This document shows positions 35,295 through 43,032 of a stretch of 64,000 bases of DNA, one piece after another. The notes under the pieces are model-generated. The model was not told the origin of the DNA. It was given only the letters and a program-made list of their open reading frames with translations, and did not search any database. How positions within the stretch are numbered: position 1 is the stretch's first letter; each line of letters begins with the position of its first letter. Origin of the DNA: Bacteroidota bacterium (lineage in GTDB: Bacteria > Bacteroidota > Bacteroidia > Palsa-965); NCBI GenBank assembly GCA_006218065.1, contig VBWE01000001.1, forward strand, positions 13,099 to 77,098, given 5' to 3'. The position numbers were made by a program, and so were the translations under genes.

Positions 35295-36119
35295 ATGTCG
35301 TACCGATATGGCTATGGCGGCTTAGGCTCCGGGGAAGTAATTGTGCTTTTGTTAGTCGTCCTGGCCGTTGTCCTGCCGATTGCAATTTTCTACCTGCTCA
35401 ACCTGCAGCGCACACTCGAAGCGGTTTCGCCCGAGTGCCGGAAACATTCACCCGGCAGTGTCTGGCTGCTGCTCATTCCGATTTTCAATTACATCTGGAT
35501 TTTTATTCTCGTCGCCGGGATAGCCGAGTCGCTTGAAAACGAGTACCGGAAGCGCGGCATGCACGTTGAACCGCGTCCGACTTACAGTATCGGGATTACA
35601 TACGCGTCGCTCAACATTGCTTCCGCAGTTTTTAATATTATTCCCAACCCGGCGACCAAAATTCTTGCCGCACTGATCGGATTAACCGGTTTTGTTTTCT
35701 GGATTATTTACTGGGTGAAAACCGCCGAGCATAAAAACCGGCTCAACCAGATGAACATGGGCTACCCGCCGAACAATTACAATCCTTACAATCAGCAGTA
35801 CAACCAGCAGCAGTATAACCCTTACAATCAGCAGCAATATAATCCCTACAACCAGCAGAATCCGAACTATAATCCGAATCAACAGTACAACCAGCAGAAT
35901 CCCAATTACAATAATCCGAACCAGCAGTACAACCAGAATCCCCAAACACCGCCTTTACCACCGCCCGATCCGAACGATCACAACCGCTGGAAACCGAACA
36001 CCGACAACCCGAACGATCCGAATAATAATAACGGGGGAAACAACAACAATCCGAATACCGGTAACCCGAACGATCCGAATAATATCTGGCAGCCGCCTCA
36101 GCCGCCGCCGGCTAGTTGA
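35295..36119 (+). CDS. Membrane protein with Asn/Gln/Tyr/Pro-rich prion-like tail
   Basis: 274 aa. Residues 12-36, 54-78 and about 97-143 are membrane helices. The motif LNLQRTLEAVSPECRKHSPG and SVWLLLIPIFNYIWIF between them are shared with small Bacteroidota membrane proteins of unknown function. From about residue 152 to the end the protein is a low-complexity cytoplasmic or periplasmic tail: first YNPYNQQ-type repeats, then Asn/Pro/Asp-rich repeats (NPNDPNN). The function is unknown. It follows the SprB-repeat cargo by 73 nt on the same strand. Confidence 0.8.
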   Translation: MSYRYGYGGLGSGEVIVLLLVVLAVVLPIAIFYLLNLQRTLEAVSPECRKHSPGSVWLLLIPIFNYIWIFILVAGIAESLENEYRKRGMHVEPRPTYSIGITYASLNIASAVFNIIPNPATKILAALIGLTGFVFWIIYWVKTAEHKNRLNQMNMGYPPNNYNPYNQQYNQQQYNPYNQQQYNPYNQQNPNYNPNQQYNQQNPNYNNPNQQYNQNPQTPPLPPPDPNDHNRWKPNTDNPNDPNNNNGGNNNNPNTGNPNDPNNIWQPPQPPPAS

Positions 36120-36177
36120 TGAAGCGCTGATCAAAAAGATTATTCCGAGTTCGGCATTCGAAATTCGCCATTCCTTT

Positions 36178-37122
36178 TTATTCCGTCCCGATATGCACCA
36201 GCGCGTCCCCCTGGTTCACCACCGGCTGGTTGTTTAATCCAACAATGTACCCTTTCGCCGGCGCGTACAGTTCATGTTCCACATCACCGTACGGATCGCA
36301 GATCATGCCGATTTTTTCATCCTTCCGCACTTTTGATCCGTATTTTTTAAAGGCGTGAAAAAGCCCGGAACTTTTTGCGCGCACCCAGGTTGTTTTGCCG
36401 AGGAAAACGGTTTTGTTTTTCGGCGCGCCCTGCGGGATCATGCGGAATTTATTCAGCACGCGCAGGCAGCCGTTCAGTCCTTCTTCCACGCTGTAGGGAT
36501 CGAAACGGTGTGATTCGCCGCCTTCGAAAACGAGAATTTTCTTCCCGAGCTTCGATGCCGACTGCCGCAGCGTATTGTCACGGAAAGGCGCATTGAGTAC
36601 AAGCGGCGCGCCGAAAATTCTGGCCAGTACCTGGTTTTTCGAATCGCTGAACACACAGCGGATCTGCGGATAATTCGAAATCTTCGCGCCGCCGGTATGA
36701 AAGTCGATACCGAAATCGATCTGCGGAATAATCGTTTCCATCAAATCGTGCGCGATGCGGCTGCCCAGCGAGCCGTTTTTCGAGCCGGGAAAACAGCGGT
36801 TCAGGTCGCGACCGTCGGGCAGGTCGCGCGTGCCGTAGAGAAACGAAACGATATTGATGAGCGGAATGGCGACGACACAACCGCGCCGCAGTTTTTTCAC
36901 ATCCTCGCGCATGATCAGGCTGCGCACCACTTCAATCCCGTTGATCTCATCGCCGTGCATGCCGGCAAGAAAAAGCACGGTCGGACCGTCTTCTTTCCCG
37001 TTAAAAATAAAAACCGGGATTTCGATCAGCGTATGCGTGGGCAGTTTGTAAATATTCAGCGCCACCTGCGCATGCTCACCTGCTGAAATTGTTTGTCCTT
37101 GTATGTGGAAAGGTTTTCCCAT
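36178..37122 (-). CDS. Succinylglutamate desuccinylase/aspartoacylase family zinc hydrolase
   Basis: 314 aa. Zinc ligands are GMHGDE (His56, Glu59) and DFHTGG (His142). The substrate-binding PDGRDLNRCFPG and the catalytic VFEGGE (Glu200) are present. The C-terminal ~70 residues form a small beta domain (YAPAKGYIVGLNNQPVVNQGDALVHIG) like a biotinyl/lipoyl fold, usual in this bacterial subgroup. It removes an acyl group from an amino-acid derivative or peptide-like substrate. The RimK-type ligase that often accompanies this subgroup is not nearby. Confidence 0.9.
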   Translation of the reverse strand: MGKPFHIQGQTISAGEHAQVALNIYKLPTHTLIEIPVFIFNGKEDGPTVLFLAGMHGDEINGIEVVRSLIMREDVKKLRRGCVVAIPLINIVSFLYGTRDLPDGRDLNRCFPGSKNGSLGSRIAHDLMETIIPQIDFGIDFHTGGAKISNYPQIRCVFSDSKNQVLARIFGAPLVLNAPFRDNTLRQSASKLGKKILVFEGGESHRFDPYSVEEGLNGCLRVLNKFRMIPQGAPKNKTVFLGKTTWVRAKSSGLFHAFKKYGSKVRKDEKIGMICDPYGDVEHELYAPAKGYIVGLNNQPVVNQGDALVHIGTE

Positions 37123-37207
37123 TATTGATTACCTGCCTTAGCCGAAATGTGTTTTTACAAAGTTATTTAAAACCGGCTGCGCAGGCAGTCCTGCGCCCAG
37201 GCATGGA

Positions 37208-37606
37208 TTATTTAATCATCACGCCTTTTTTGCCGATGATCGGAACCTGCGTGAAATTGCTTTCCTGGATTGTTTCGGGAAGAAACACGTATCGTTTATC
37301 GTACATCTGTTCGCCGATGGAAAAACTGACCCAGTATTCGTTGCTGAGTCCGAAAGTATATTCCATGATCGGCTCCACTTTTTCGTAACTGTTTGGCGGA
37401 ACTGCCGCAAAAAAATGCCGCAGCGTAGACGTTTTTTTCGGCGTACCGTCGATATCGCCGTAGCCGGTAGATGTGATCAGCACGTTTTTCAATTCCTCCC
37501 CGCGCAGGTTCACCAGGTACACATTCCATTCTTCCCCTTCGGGTTTTTCACGTACGATCGCCACCGAAACATTTTCGACGGCAGGCATCGGAATGTCTTT
37601 TTTCAT
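37208..37606 (-). CDS. Conserved Bacteroidota hypothetical protein
   Basis: 132 aa from MKKDIPMPAVENVS; the start is fixed by TATTTTTG 5 nt upstream. The longer in-frame reading would translate through the REP-like repeat. Strings such as LITSTGYGDIDGTPKKTSTL and VFLPETIQESNFTQVPIIGK look highly conserved from memory of related genomes, but I know of no experimental function. There is no signal peptide or membrane helix, so it is cytoplasmic. Confidence 0.85.
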   Translation of the reverse strand: MKKDIPMPAVENVSVAIVREKPEGEEWNVYLVNLRGEELKNVLITSTGYGDIDGTPKKTSTLRHFFAAVPPNSYEKVEPIMEYTFGLSNEYWVSFSIGEQMYDKRYVFLPETIQESNFTQVPIIGKKGVMIK

Positions 37607-37611
37607 GGGTG

Positions 37612-37619
37612 CAAAAATA
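37612..37619 (-). promoter_or_regulatory. -7 element, predicted leaderless
   Basis: TATTTTTG, then CACCC, then the ATG at 37606. Confidence 0.6.
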
Positions 37620-37660
37620 CAGGAATCATGCCGAAGCAGAAACACCAATGCTACCAGAAC

Positions 37661-37763
37661 GTCACCCCGAGCGGAGTCGAGGGGCGTGTACTGCAATCCT
37701 GTGTACATAAGTTCCAGGTACACGCCCTTCGACTCCGCTCAGGGTGACGTCGTTATATTTTAG
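37661..37763. repeat. REP-like inverted repeat, family 1, copy B
   Basis: Arms 37661-37690 and 37718-37747 (GTCACCCCGAGCGGAGTCGA and its complement) match copy A at 1815-1917 in both sequence and length (87-88 bp between outer ends). The flank CGTTATATTTTAG (37751-37763) is the inverted counterpart of the flank of copy A, so copy B is inserted in the opposite orientation. Confidence 0.8.
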
Positions 37764-37833
37764 CTATTGGAATAGTTTTAAATGCAGAATGGGAACGGAA
37801 ATGGAGGGGGTTTTGAAAATCAGTGGGGTGCGA

Positions 37834-38934
37834 CTACTCCACCGTCACCATCACCGTAGCATCAATATCGCCCTTGCCGGAATTCCAGGCGGGCATATTC
37901 TGGAAAACGCGCACGATTTCGGCATCGACTTCTTTCGATATGCCGCGCATGATTTCCACTTTGGTGACTTTTCCTTTGGAGCTCACACTCACGATGAGCA
38001 TGGCGGAGAAATTTTTGATCTGGTCCCGGTCGCATTTTACCGGGTTGAAATTTTTCTGAACGTACCCGTTGATGCTGCCATCGCCACCGGAGAACTGGGG
38101 CATTTCATCAAGAGTTTGCTCGTTCTTTTTCTTTTTGTTGGACCGTGTGAACTGACCGTTGTCCATATTTCCCGAAGAAGAACCGCTGCCGGAATTGGAA
38201 CTCAGCTTCATGGTGATGCGTGAAGAAATTACTTCAAGCGGCTGGGCGGAAGCGGTGCGCGTATTCTCGTTATTCGGATTGGTTTGCGTGGAAGCCGTTT
38301 TTGCCGGCTCGGGATTTACGGGTGTTTGCGTAGCCGGTTCGGGCTGCGGTTTCCGGTCGTTTGCGGAAGGACCGGCAGGAGTAAGATTCTTTTTCGGATC
38401 ACCGGGAGCAGCGACCTGTTTCGAAACAGGCTCGTTATGCTGAACCGGCGGCGGAGCCATCGTATTGGATTCGGGCGCCTGACGGGTAGTCGTATTGTTG
38501 TTTGATGAAACGGTATTCGGTATGGAAGCCGACCCGACTCCGGCCATGCTGACTACAGGCGGGTCCTGGGTTAATGAATCAATGTTTTTGTCTTCCTGGT
38601 TAGTGAGCCACCATGCCATTCCACCCCCCGCGGCCAGTAACAGCGCGCCTGCGGTGATGGCCAAACCGAAGCGCTGAAAAAAACCCAGGCGAGGCGGCGT
38701 ATTCATGTACGTGGCTAGTCGTTTATTTACGCGGGCGGCCATGCGGTCGACATCGGCCATGCGCTGAAGGTCAAGAGAATCAAAGGCTTCGGCGCAAAGC
38801 GCACACGACAACAGGTGTTTTTCCACCAGGTGTGCACTCTTCGCGGCCAGTTTGCTTTGCTTGTAAAGCTTCATGCTTTCAAGCGAAAGGCAGCCCTGGC
38901 TCTGGAAGATTCCTTTTATTTCTTGAGCAGTCAT
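37834..38934 (-). CDS. Anti-sigma factor fused to a TonB C-terminal domain
   Basis: 366 aa. The N-terminal cytoplasmic part carries a zinc anti-sigma motif HLLSCALC (His40, Cys44, Cys47). One membrane helix lies at about 88-110, and a Pro/Asn/Thr-rich periplasmic linker at about 115-250. The C-terminal ~95 residues form a TonB-C domain (MPQFSGGDGSINGYVQKNF, GKVTKVEIMRGISKEVDAEI). The gene begins directly after the stop codon of the ECF sigma gene (TAAATG), so the two form one unit. It should hold the sigma factor until the TonB-like domain senses an envelope partner, which is inferred. Confidence 0.88.
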   Translation of the reverse strand: MTAQEIKGIFQSQGCLSLESMKLYKQSKLAAKSAHLVEKHLLSCALCAEAFDSLDLQRMADVDRMAARVNKRLATYMNTPPRLGFFQRFGLAITAGALLLAAGGGMAWWLTNQEDKNIDSLTQDPPVVSMAGVGSASIPNTVSSNNNTTTRQAPESNTMAPPPVQHNEPVSKQVAAPGDPKKNLTPAGPSANDRKPQPEPATQTPVNPEPAKTASTQTNPNNENTRTASAQPLEVISSRITMKLSSNSGSGSSSGNMDNGQFTRSNKKKKNEQTLDEMPQFSGGDGSINGYVQKNFNPVKCDRDQIKNFSAMLIVSVSSKGKVTKVEIMRGISKEVDAEIVRVFQNMPAWNSGKGDIDATVMVTVE

Positions 38935-39510
38935 TTATTTTGTGCTGACAAGGTGACCTTTCAGGTTTCGCTTGCCGTTTTGCAGGTAACTTTTTACTTC
39001 GTTAACGGAGTAGCCGGTTTCGTCGGATACTTCCTTGTAACTCTTATGCTTGAAGTAGAAGAGTTCGATACACTGTTTCTGCTCGTCGGAGAGCTGCGTG
39101 AGGGCCTTTTTGAGCTCCTCAATCTGCTGCTCCTGCCGGACTGCTTCGGCGGTGTTGGTTTCTTCTGCTTCGAGATGCCGCAGAGCCTGTTCCACATCGG
39201 TAATTTCGACGGTGTCTTTGCGGAGTTTCTTCAGGCAGTGGTGCTTGGTTACACTGTAGACCCAGGTTTTGAAGTTGTTCACCTGGTGCTGGCGAAGATC
39301 GCGAAGGATGATCTCAAAGACCTCCATCACCGCGTCCTCGGTGTCTGCCGTGTTTTGCAGATAGTTGTAGGCTACTGCAGTAATCAACTGCGTGTAGCGC
39401 TGAAACAGCTCGCCTACGTACCAGGTATTTGCCGATTTCTTGTAGAGATCGATCAATTCCTGATCAGTCAGGTCGGTCTGTTTTTTCGACCAAAAAAATT
39501 TGAAAGCCAT
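38935..39510 (-). CDS. ECF-type RNA polymerase sigma factor
   Basis: 191 aa. Region 2 is at about 25-95 (YTQLITAVAYNYLQNTADTEDAVMEVFEIIL), followed by the WVYSVTKHHCLKKLRK segment. Region 4 is at about 135-185 (LSDEQKQCIELFYFKHKSYKEVSDETG helix-turn-helix). It should direct RNA polymerase to its own regulon and be held by the adjacent anti-sigma protein. The start MAFKFFWSKKQ is the only reasonable one. The promoter was not recognised, which fits autoregulation by a non-housekeeping sigma. Confidence 0.93.
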   Translation of the reverse strand: MAFKFFWSKKQTDLTDQELIDLYKKSANTWYVGELFQRYTQLITAVAYNYLQNTADTEDAVMEVFEIILRDLRQHQVNNFKTWVYSVTKHHCLKKLRKDTVEITDVEQALRHLEAEETNTAEAVRQEQQIEELKKALTQLSDEQKQCIELFYFKHKSYKEVSDETGYSVNEVKSYLQNGKRNLKGHLVSTK

Positions 39511-39830
39511 CGTTGTTCTTTATAGTGTTCGTTTTTGCCAAAAAACTTACACTTCAATGTTACGATAACTTATCCACAAATCCAAGCACTCGCCGGTGCA
39601 TTTTCGTCTATAAGGGCTTAGGAATCTGATTTTCCACAGAATAATGCCAAAAAAGCCGTCGACAACCGCAGGAATTTCTTCGGCCAAAACTTCCCATAAA
39701 AAAGATTTAAAAATAAAATACTGATTATCAGTATATTATAAAATAAGTGCATTTTTTTTTGTGGAAAGGTTGATATACCCTCCCTATTCATCAGAAAGCA
39801 GTTAGTTGAATCAAATCAAAAGTGAAAGAG
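39511..39830. other. AT-rich intergenic region with DnaA-box-like sites (possible origin or regulatory region)
   Basis: The 320 bp hold TTATCCACA (39570-39578), TTTTCCACA (39630-39638) and, inverted, TGTGGAAAG (39761-39769). The first two match TTWTNCACA fully and the third at 8 of 9 positions. An AT-rich block (about 39695-39760) includes a perfect 15-bp palindrome TACTGATTATCAGTA (39719-39733). Genes diverge on either side. An origin is possible but there is no other support (no dnaA or gidA nearby). Confidence 0.3.
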
Positions 39831-40043
39831 ATGATCGTTAAAAGGGCCCACAATTCAATCAGGAAGAACTTACTTCGTTCTTTGTTAATCGCCGGTGTCA
39901 TTGTAATGGCACTTCCTTCCTGCAAACGTGGTGGACCCGGATGCGACGCTTACCAGGGCAGTTCCCGCTCAACAGGGAAAGCCAAGCGTAAGTCAGTGAA
40001 CGTGATTCAGCGAACCCAGCTTCCTACCTCTACAATCTCGTAA
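39831..40043 (+). CDS. Small basic lipoprotein
   Basis: 70 aa from MIVKRAHNSIRKN. A signal with membrane stretch (LLRSLLIAGVIVMALPSC) leads to a lipidation-type Cys at 31 and a mature part of 40 residues (KRGGPGCDAYQGS, then Lys/Arg-rich). The function is unknown. It lies next to the ECF sigma operon in divergent orientation, so it could be a target of that sigma factor. Confidence 0.55.
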   Translation: MIVKRAHNSIRKNLLRSLLIAGVIVMALPSCKRGGPGCDAYQGSSRSTGKAKRKSVNVIQRTQLPTSTIS

Positions 40044-40400
40044 TAGGGACCAAAAGAGCGAATTTCCATAAGTACTCCCGAAGAGCGAGCCTTTCTAACG
40101 AACGACCGTTCTTCACCTTTATCATGTGTTTCATGTGTTTGCCAAGCGAAGGCGTCCCGTTCAGGGACTTCTTCGTTTATAAGCGGTTCGGCCTCACCCC
40201 AACCCCTCTCCGGCAGAGAGGGGAATTGGTTCGGCAAAGGCTGACGTTACTTTACACGGGAGTTTTTCCGGGAACTGATGTTGGGGGGACTTAATCCCTG
40301 GCGGGATTAATTGGTCCTTTGGGGGAACTGAACTTCCGCGAGCGGCAAACACATGTGATACAACGGTTTCAAATCTTACTTTTGCTAAAACCTGCTGATC
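40044..40400. other. Intergenic region with REP-type palindrome and hairpin
   Basis: No gene is visible. It holds the REP-type palindrome at 40191-40235 and an imperfect hairpin at 40286-40317 (GGACTTAATCCC / GGGATTAATTGGTCC). Confidence 0.6.
40191..40235 (-). repeat. REP-type palindrome, family 2 (intergenic copy)
   Basis: Read on the minus strand it contains TTCCCCTCTCTGCCGGAGAG and ends GGGGTGAGGC. It is nearly identical over its 45 bp to the segment at 60203-60250 inside ileS. The core CCCCTCTC-tgccg-GAGAGGGG is a strong hairpin. Confidence 0.85.
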
Positions 40401-40898
40401 ATGCGCATTCACCTGCTTATTGCTCTTTCCGGACTTTTGCTTGCCGGTTCCTGCGGGAGTCCCGGGAAAGATGCTGCGGACTTCAACGACGACCTGGTCG
40501 AGCTGGCCAACAAGTGTATCGACCGGCAGGAAGCGCTGACGCAAACCGTTAAAGGCGGCGACTGCGTGAAAACGAATGCTGCGCTGAAAGCCCTTGCAAA
40601 AAGTACACAGCACGCACTCGATTCGCTGAAACAAATCACGCCCGGGAAAGCGACCGAAGACAAAAATTTTTACGAAGCCGCCCGGAAATATTTCACCAAC
40701 CTGAACGAGCTTGCGGCCAATGAGTATGCGGAGTATTGCCGGCTCTTCTGTAAAGCCGACAGCCTGTTCACCGAAAACGACGAACTGCGCCACGCTGAAC
40801 TTGCAAAAGCGATCAACCGGAAAGATTCTGCGGCGGATGCTGCTTTTGAAATGGCACAGAAACGATTTGCTACCAAACACCAGATCAATATCCGGTAA
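40401..40898 (+). CDS. Helical lipoprotein of unknown function
   Basis: 165 aa. The lipoprotein signal MRIHLLIALSGLLLAGSC puts the lipidated Cys at 18. The mature domain is all-helical and Lys/Glu/Ala-rich (DDLVELANKCIDRQEAL, FYEAARKYFTNLNELAANEYAEY), with paired cysteines (CIDRQ, DCVKT, LFCKAD). It has no recognised catalytic motif. Similar helical lipoproteins are common in Bacteroidota. Confidence 0.75.
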   Translation: MRIHLLIALSGLLLAGSCGSPGKDAADFNDDLVELANKCIDRQEALTQTVKGGDCVKTNAALKALAKSTQHALDSLKQITPGKATEDKNFYEAARKYFTNLNELAANEYAEYCRLFCKADSLFTENDELRHAELAKAINRKDSAADAAFEMAQKRFATKHQINIR

Positions 40899-40971
40899 AG
40901 AAATCTGTTTAAAATTCCTCCGCGTATTTTTTTCGCGAAAGTTCCTTTTCTTCGGAATAGCACTGCACTGA

Positions 40972-41092
40972 TTTTCGATTGCGGATTGCCGATTTGCGAT
41001 TGTGCACAACCCTAACACACAAGAGCATTCCCTGTAGTACGGGCAGGGCAGCATGTGCGCAATCGCAAATCGGCAATCCGCAATCGCCATAA
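40972..41092. repeat. Quasi-palindrome made of GATTGCGGATTGCC words
   Basis: GATTGCGGATTGCCGATTTGCGATTGTGC on the left pairs almost perfectly with GCGCAATCGCAAATCGGCAATCCGCAATC on the right, around a ~55-nt loop. This is a ~29-bp stem (each arm quoted here has been checked against its complement; five positions differ or are shifted). It ends just before the -7 element of the DUF3109 gene. Confidence 0.75.
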
Positions 41093-41095
41093 ACG

Positions 41096-41103
41096 TATCT
41101 TTG
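41096..41103 (+). promoter_or_regulatory. -7 element of the DUF3109 gene (predicted leaderless)
   Basis: TATCTTTG ends five nt before the ATG at 41109. Confidence 0.6.
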
Positions 41104-41108
41104 TCTCC

Positions 41109-41681
41109 ATGATCGCTATCGACAATACTTTAGTTTCCGACGACCTGCTTGAAAAACGTTTTGTTTGCGACCTCGCCGCCTGCAAAGGAGCATGCTGCGT
41201 GGAAGGCGATTCCGGCGCGCCGCTGGAAGATTCGGAGACGAAAAAACTGGAAGACGTGTACCCGGTTGTAAAGTCGTACATGACCAAAGAAGGCATCAAA
41301 GCCGTGGAAAAACAAGGTACCTGGGTGATCGACAGCGACGGCGATAAAGTTACCCCGCTGGTCGGTGGAGATAAAGAATGCGCCTATACCGGCTTCGATG
41401 AAAAAGGAATCGCATACTGCACCATCGAACGCGCGTGGAAAGACGGCAAAGTAAAATTCCGCAAACCGGTTTCCTGTCACCTCTACCCCGTACGCATTAC
41501 GAAGCACGCAACATTCGATGCCGTGAATTACGAAAGCTGGAATATCTGCAAACCGGCCTGCGCCTGCGGTGAAAAATTAAATGTGCCTGTTTATGTTTTT
41601 GTAAAGGATGCGCTGATTGTGAAATACGGAAAAGATTGGTACAAGAAATTAGAACTGGCTGCGAAGGAGAAAAATGTTTAA
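41109..41681 (+). CDS. DUF3109 family cysteine-rich protein
   Basis: 190 aa from MIAIDNTLVSDDLLEKRFVC, the start being 5 nt after TATCTTTG. Conserved cysteines are CDLAACKGACC near the N-terminus, ECAYT and YCTIE in the middle, SCHLYPVRI, and CKPACACG near the end. They suggest a metal or Fe-S cluster site, as in the YkgJ-like cysteine-cluster proteins. The function is unknown. It converges on the propeller cargo gene with a quasi-palindrome between them. Confidence 0.88.
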   Translation: MIAIDNTLVSDDLLEKRFVCDLAACKGACCVEGDSGAPLEDSETKKLEDVYPVVKSYMTKEGIKAVEKQGTWVIDSDGDKVTPLVGGDKECAYTGFDEKGIAYCTIERAWKDGKVKFRKPVSCHLYPVRITKHATFDAVNYESWNICKPACACGEKLNVPVYVFVKDALIVKYGKDWYKKLELAAKEKNV

Positions 41682-41755
41682 GGTTTAATGTTTCAAGGTT
41701 AACGTTTTATACCTACAAAACTTTGAACATTAAACTTGAAACCTTAAACAGGCGA
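41678..41755. repeat. Quasi-palindrome with permuted words between convergent genes
   Basis: The left arm reads GTTTAAGGTTTAATGTTTCA and the complement of the right arm reads GTTTAAGGTTTCAAGTTTAA. The words TTTAATG and TTTCAAG occur in swapped order. The structure starts at the stop codon of the DUF3109 gene. Confidence 0.7.
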
Positions 41756-41778
41756 GGGCAGATTTGCGGGAAGATTTA

Positions 41779-43026
41779 TTATTGTAAAATTAGTTTCGCT
41801 CTCAGCGGAGGTCTTCCATACGCAGAAATAATTTCCACAAAATAAATTCCGGCATGTAATCCCGACGTGCGCAGTATGTTTTCTCCGCCGGAAAAAATTT
41901 CAGCCACCGATCCTTTCATGTCTATGATACGAATGATATCCTGCTGCTGAACGCCGTTGAGAAAAACGGGCTCGCCGGCCCTGACGGGATTCGGATAGAT
42001 GTTCAGTAAATTATTTTCCGTGATTTCCGCTACGTTGTTCAACGCGCTTTCATCCAGCCGCACCAGCCCGCCCTCGCGCGTGCCCACCCAAATGTACCCG
42101 CTGCTGTCCTTCGCCACCGCCTGCACGTAACCGTCGGGCATCGGCGAGTTCAGCGTATCGTAATACGACCAGTTGGCGGGAAAACGGAATGTCAGCAAAC
42201 CGGATTGCATCGATCCCATGTACTTGGTTTGCTGATCGTCGATAACCAGCGCAGTGATGGCGTTTGATGCGATGGCGGAATTGGTCGTGTTGAACCAGGA
42301 CCATAAATTCCCGGCTTCGTAATGCACTTCAAGTCCCGCAGCGGCCGATCCGTACCAGCGGTTTCCTGCCGAATCGAGCGCAACGGCCATCGCGGAATTA
42401 TCCGGGATGCCGGTCGTGGCGATCGTATAAACCGAAAATGTTGTGTCAAGCAGATCGTATAATCCGCCGTTGATCGTGCCGAAAAATTTTTCATCGTTCG
42501 CATCGATCGTGATGCAGGCAATGTTGTTCGACAGCAGTGGAGAATTCGCCATCGTGTACGTGTACCAGGTATTCCCGTCGAAAACCGAAAGCCCGTTGAT
42601 CGTACCGATCCAGGCTTTGCCGGAAGTATCAAAAGCAATCGCGCGAACATAATCCGCACCGATGCCGGAATTGGCCGTACTGTAATTCGTCCAGGTCGTG
42701 CCGTCGAAAATATCGATCCCCGAAACAAAAGTCCCGATCCACGCGCGGCCCTGCTCATCGAAGGAAAGCGAGCGGACATAATTATCGGACAATCCCGAGT
42801 TCGATGTATCGTAAATCGTCCAGCTCACGTCATCGAAAACGGCGAGACCATGATCGGTACCGATCCATTTCCGGTTCTGTGCGTCAACGGTAATGCAGCG
42901 CACACTGTTTTCAGGCAGCGGCGAATTGACGGTATCGTAAATCGTCCAGGGAGACGTTTGCGCAGAAACGAAAATGCTCCCGCAGGAGAGAACCGGCAGG
43001 AGCATTTTCGAAAATAATTTCCGCAT
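41779..43026 (-). CDS. Secreted two-component-regulator-type propeller protein with T9SS sorting domain
   Basis: 415 aa. The signal ends FVSAQ. Seven propeller blades of about 45 residues follow the pattern WT-YDT-NS-L--N-VR-I--D--G--WIGT--GL-VFD (for example WIGTDHGLAVFDDVSWTIYD). The C-terminal ~85 residues (LLNIYPNPVRAGEPVFL to AKLILQ) form a type A sorting domain. The blades are those of the reg_prop sensor of hybrid two-component systems, here without a membrane or kinase part. It lies 6 nt downstream of the lysyl-oxidase-like gene and is probably cotranscribed. Confidence 0.88.
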   Translation of the reverse strand: MRKLFSKMLLPVLSCGSIFVSAQTSPWTIYDTVNSPLPENSVRCITVDAQNRKWIGTDHGLAVFDDVSWTIYDTSNSGLSDNYVRSLSFDEQGRAWIGTFVSGIDIFDGTTWTNYSTANSGIGADYVRAIAFDTSGKAWIGTINGLSVFDGNTWYTYTMANSPLLSNNIACITIDANDEKFFGTINGGLYDLLDTTFSVYTIATTGIPDNSAMAVALDSAGNRWYGSAAAGLEVHYEAGNLWSWFNTTNSAIASNAITALVIDDQQTKYMGSMQSGLLTFRFPANWSYYDTLNSPMPDGYVQAVAKDSSGYIWVGTREGGLVRLDESALNNVAEITENNLLNIYPNPVRAGEPVFLNGVQQQDIIRIIDMKGSVAEIFSGGENILRTSGLHAGIYFVEIISAYGRPPLRAKLILQ

Positions 43027-43032
43027 TATGTT

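Noticed and set aside
40194-41090. 298-codon open frame on the minus strand
   Set aside because: It runs through the REP-type palindrome, the antisense of the helical lipoprotein and a quasi-palindrome. The lipoprotein on the + strand has a proper signal peptide.
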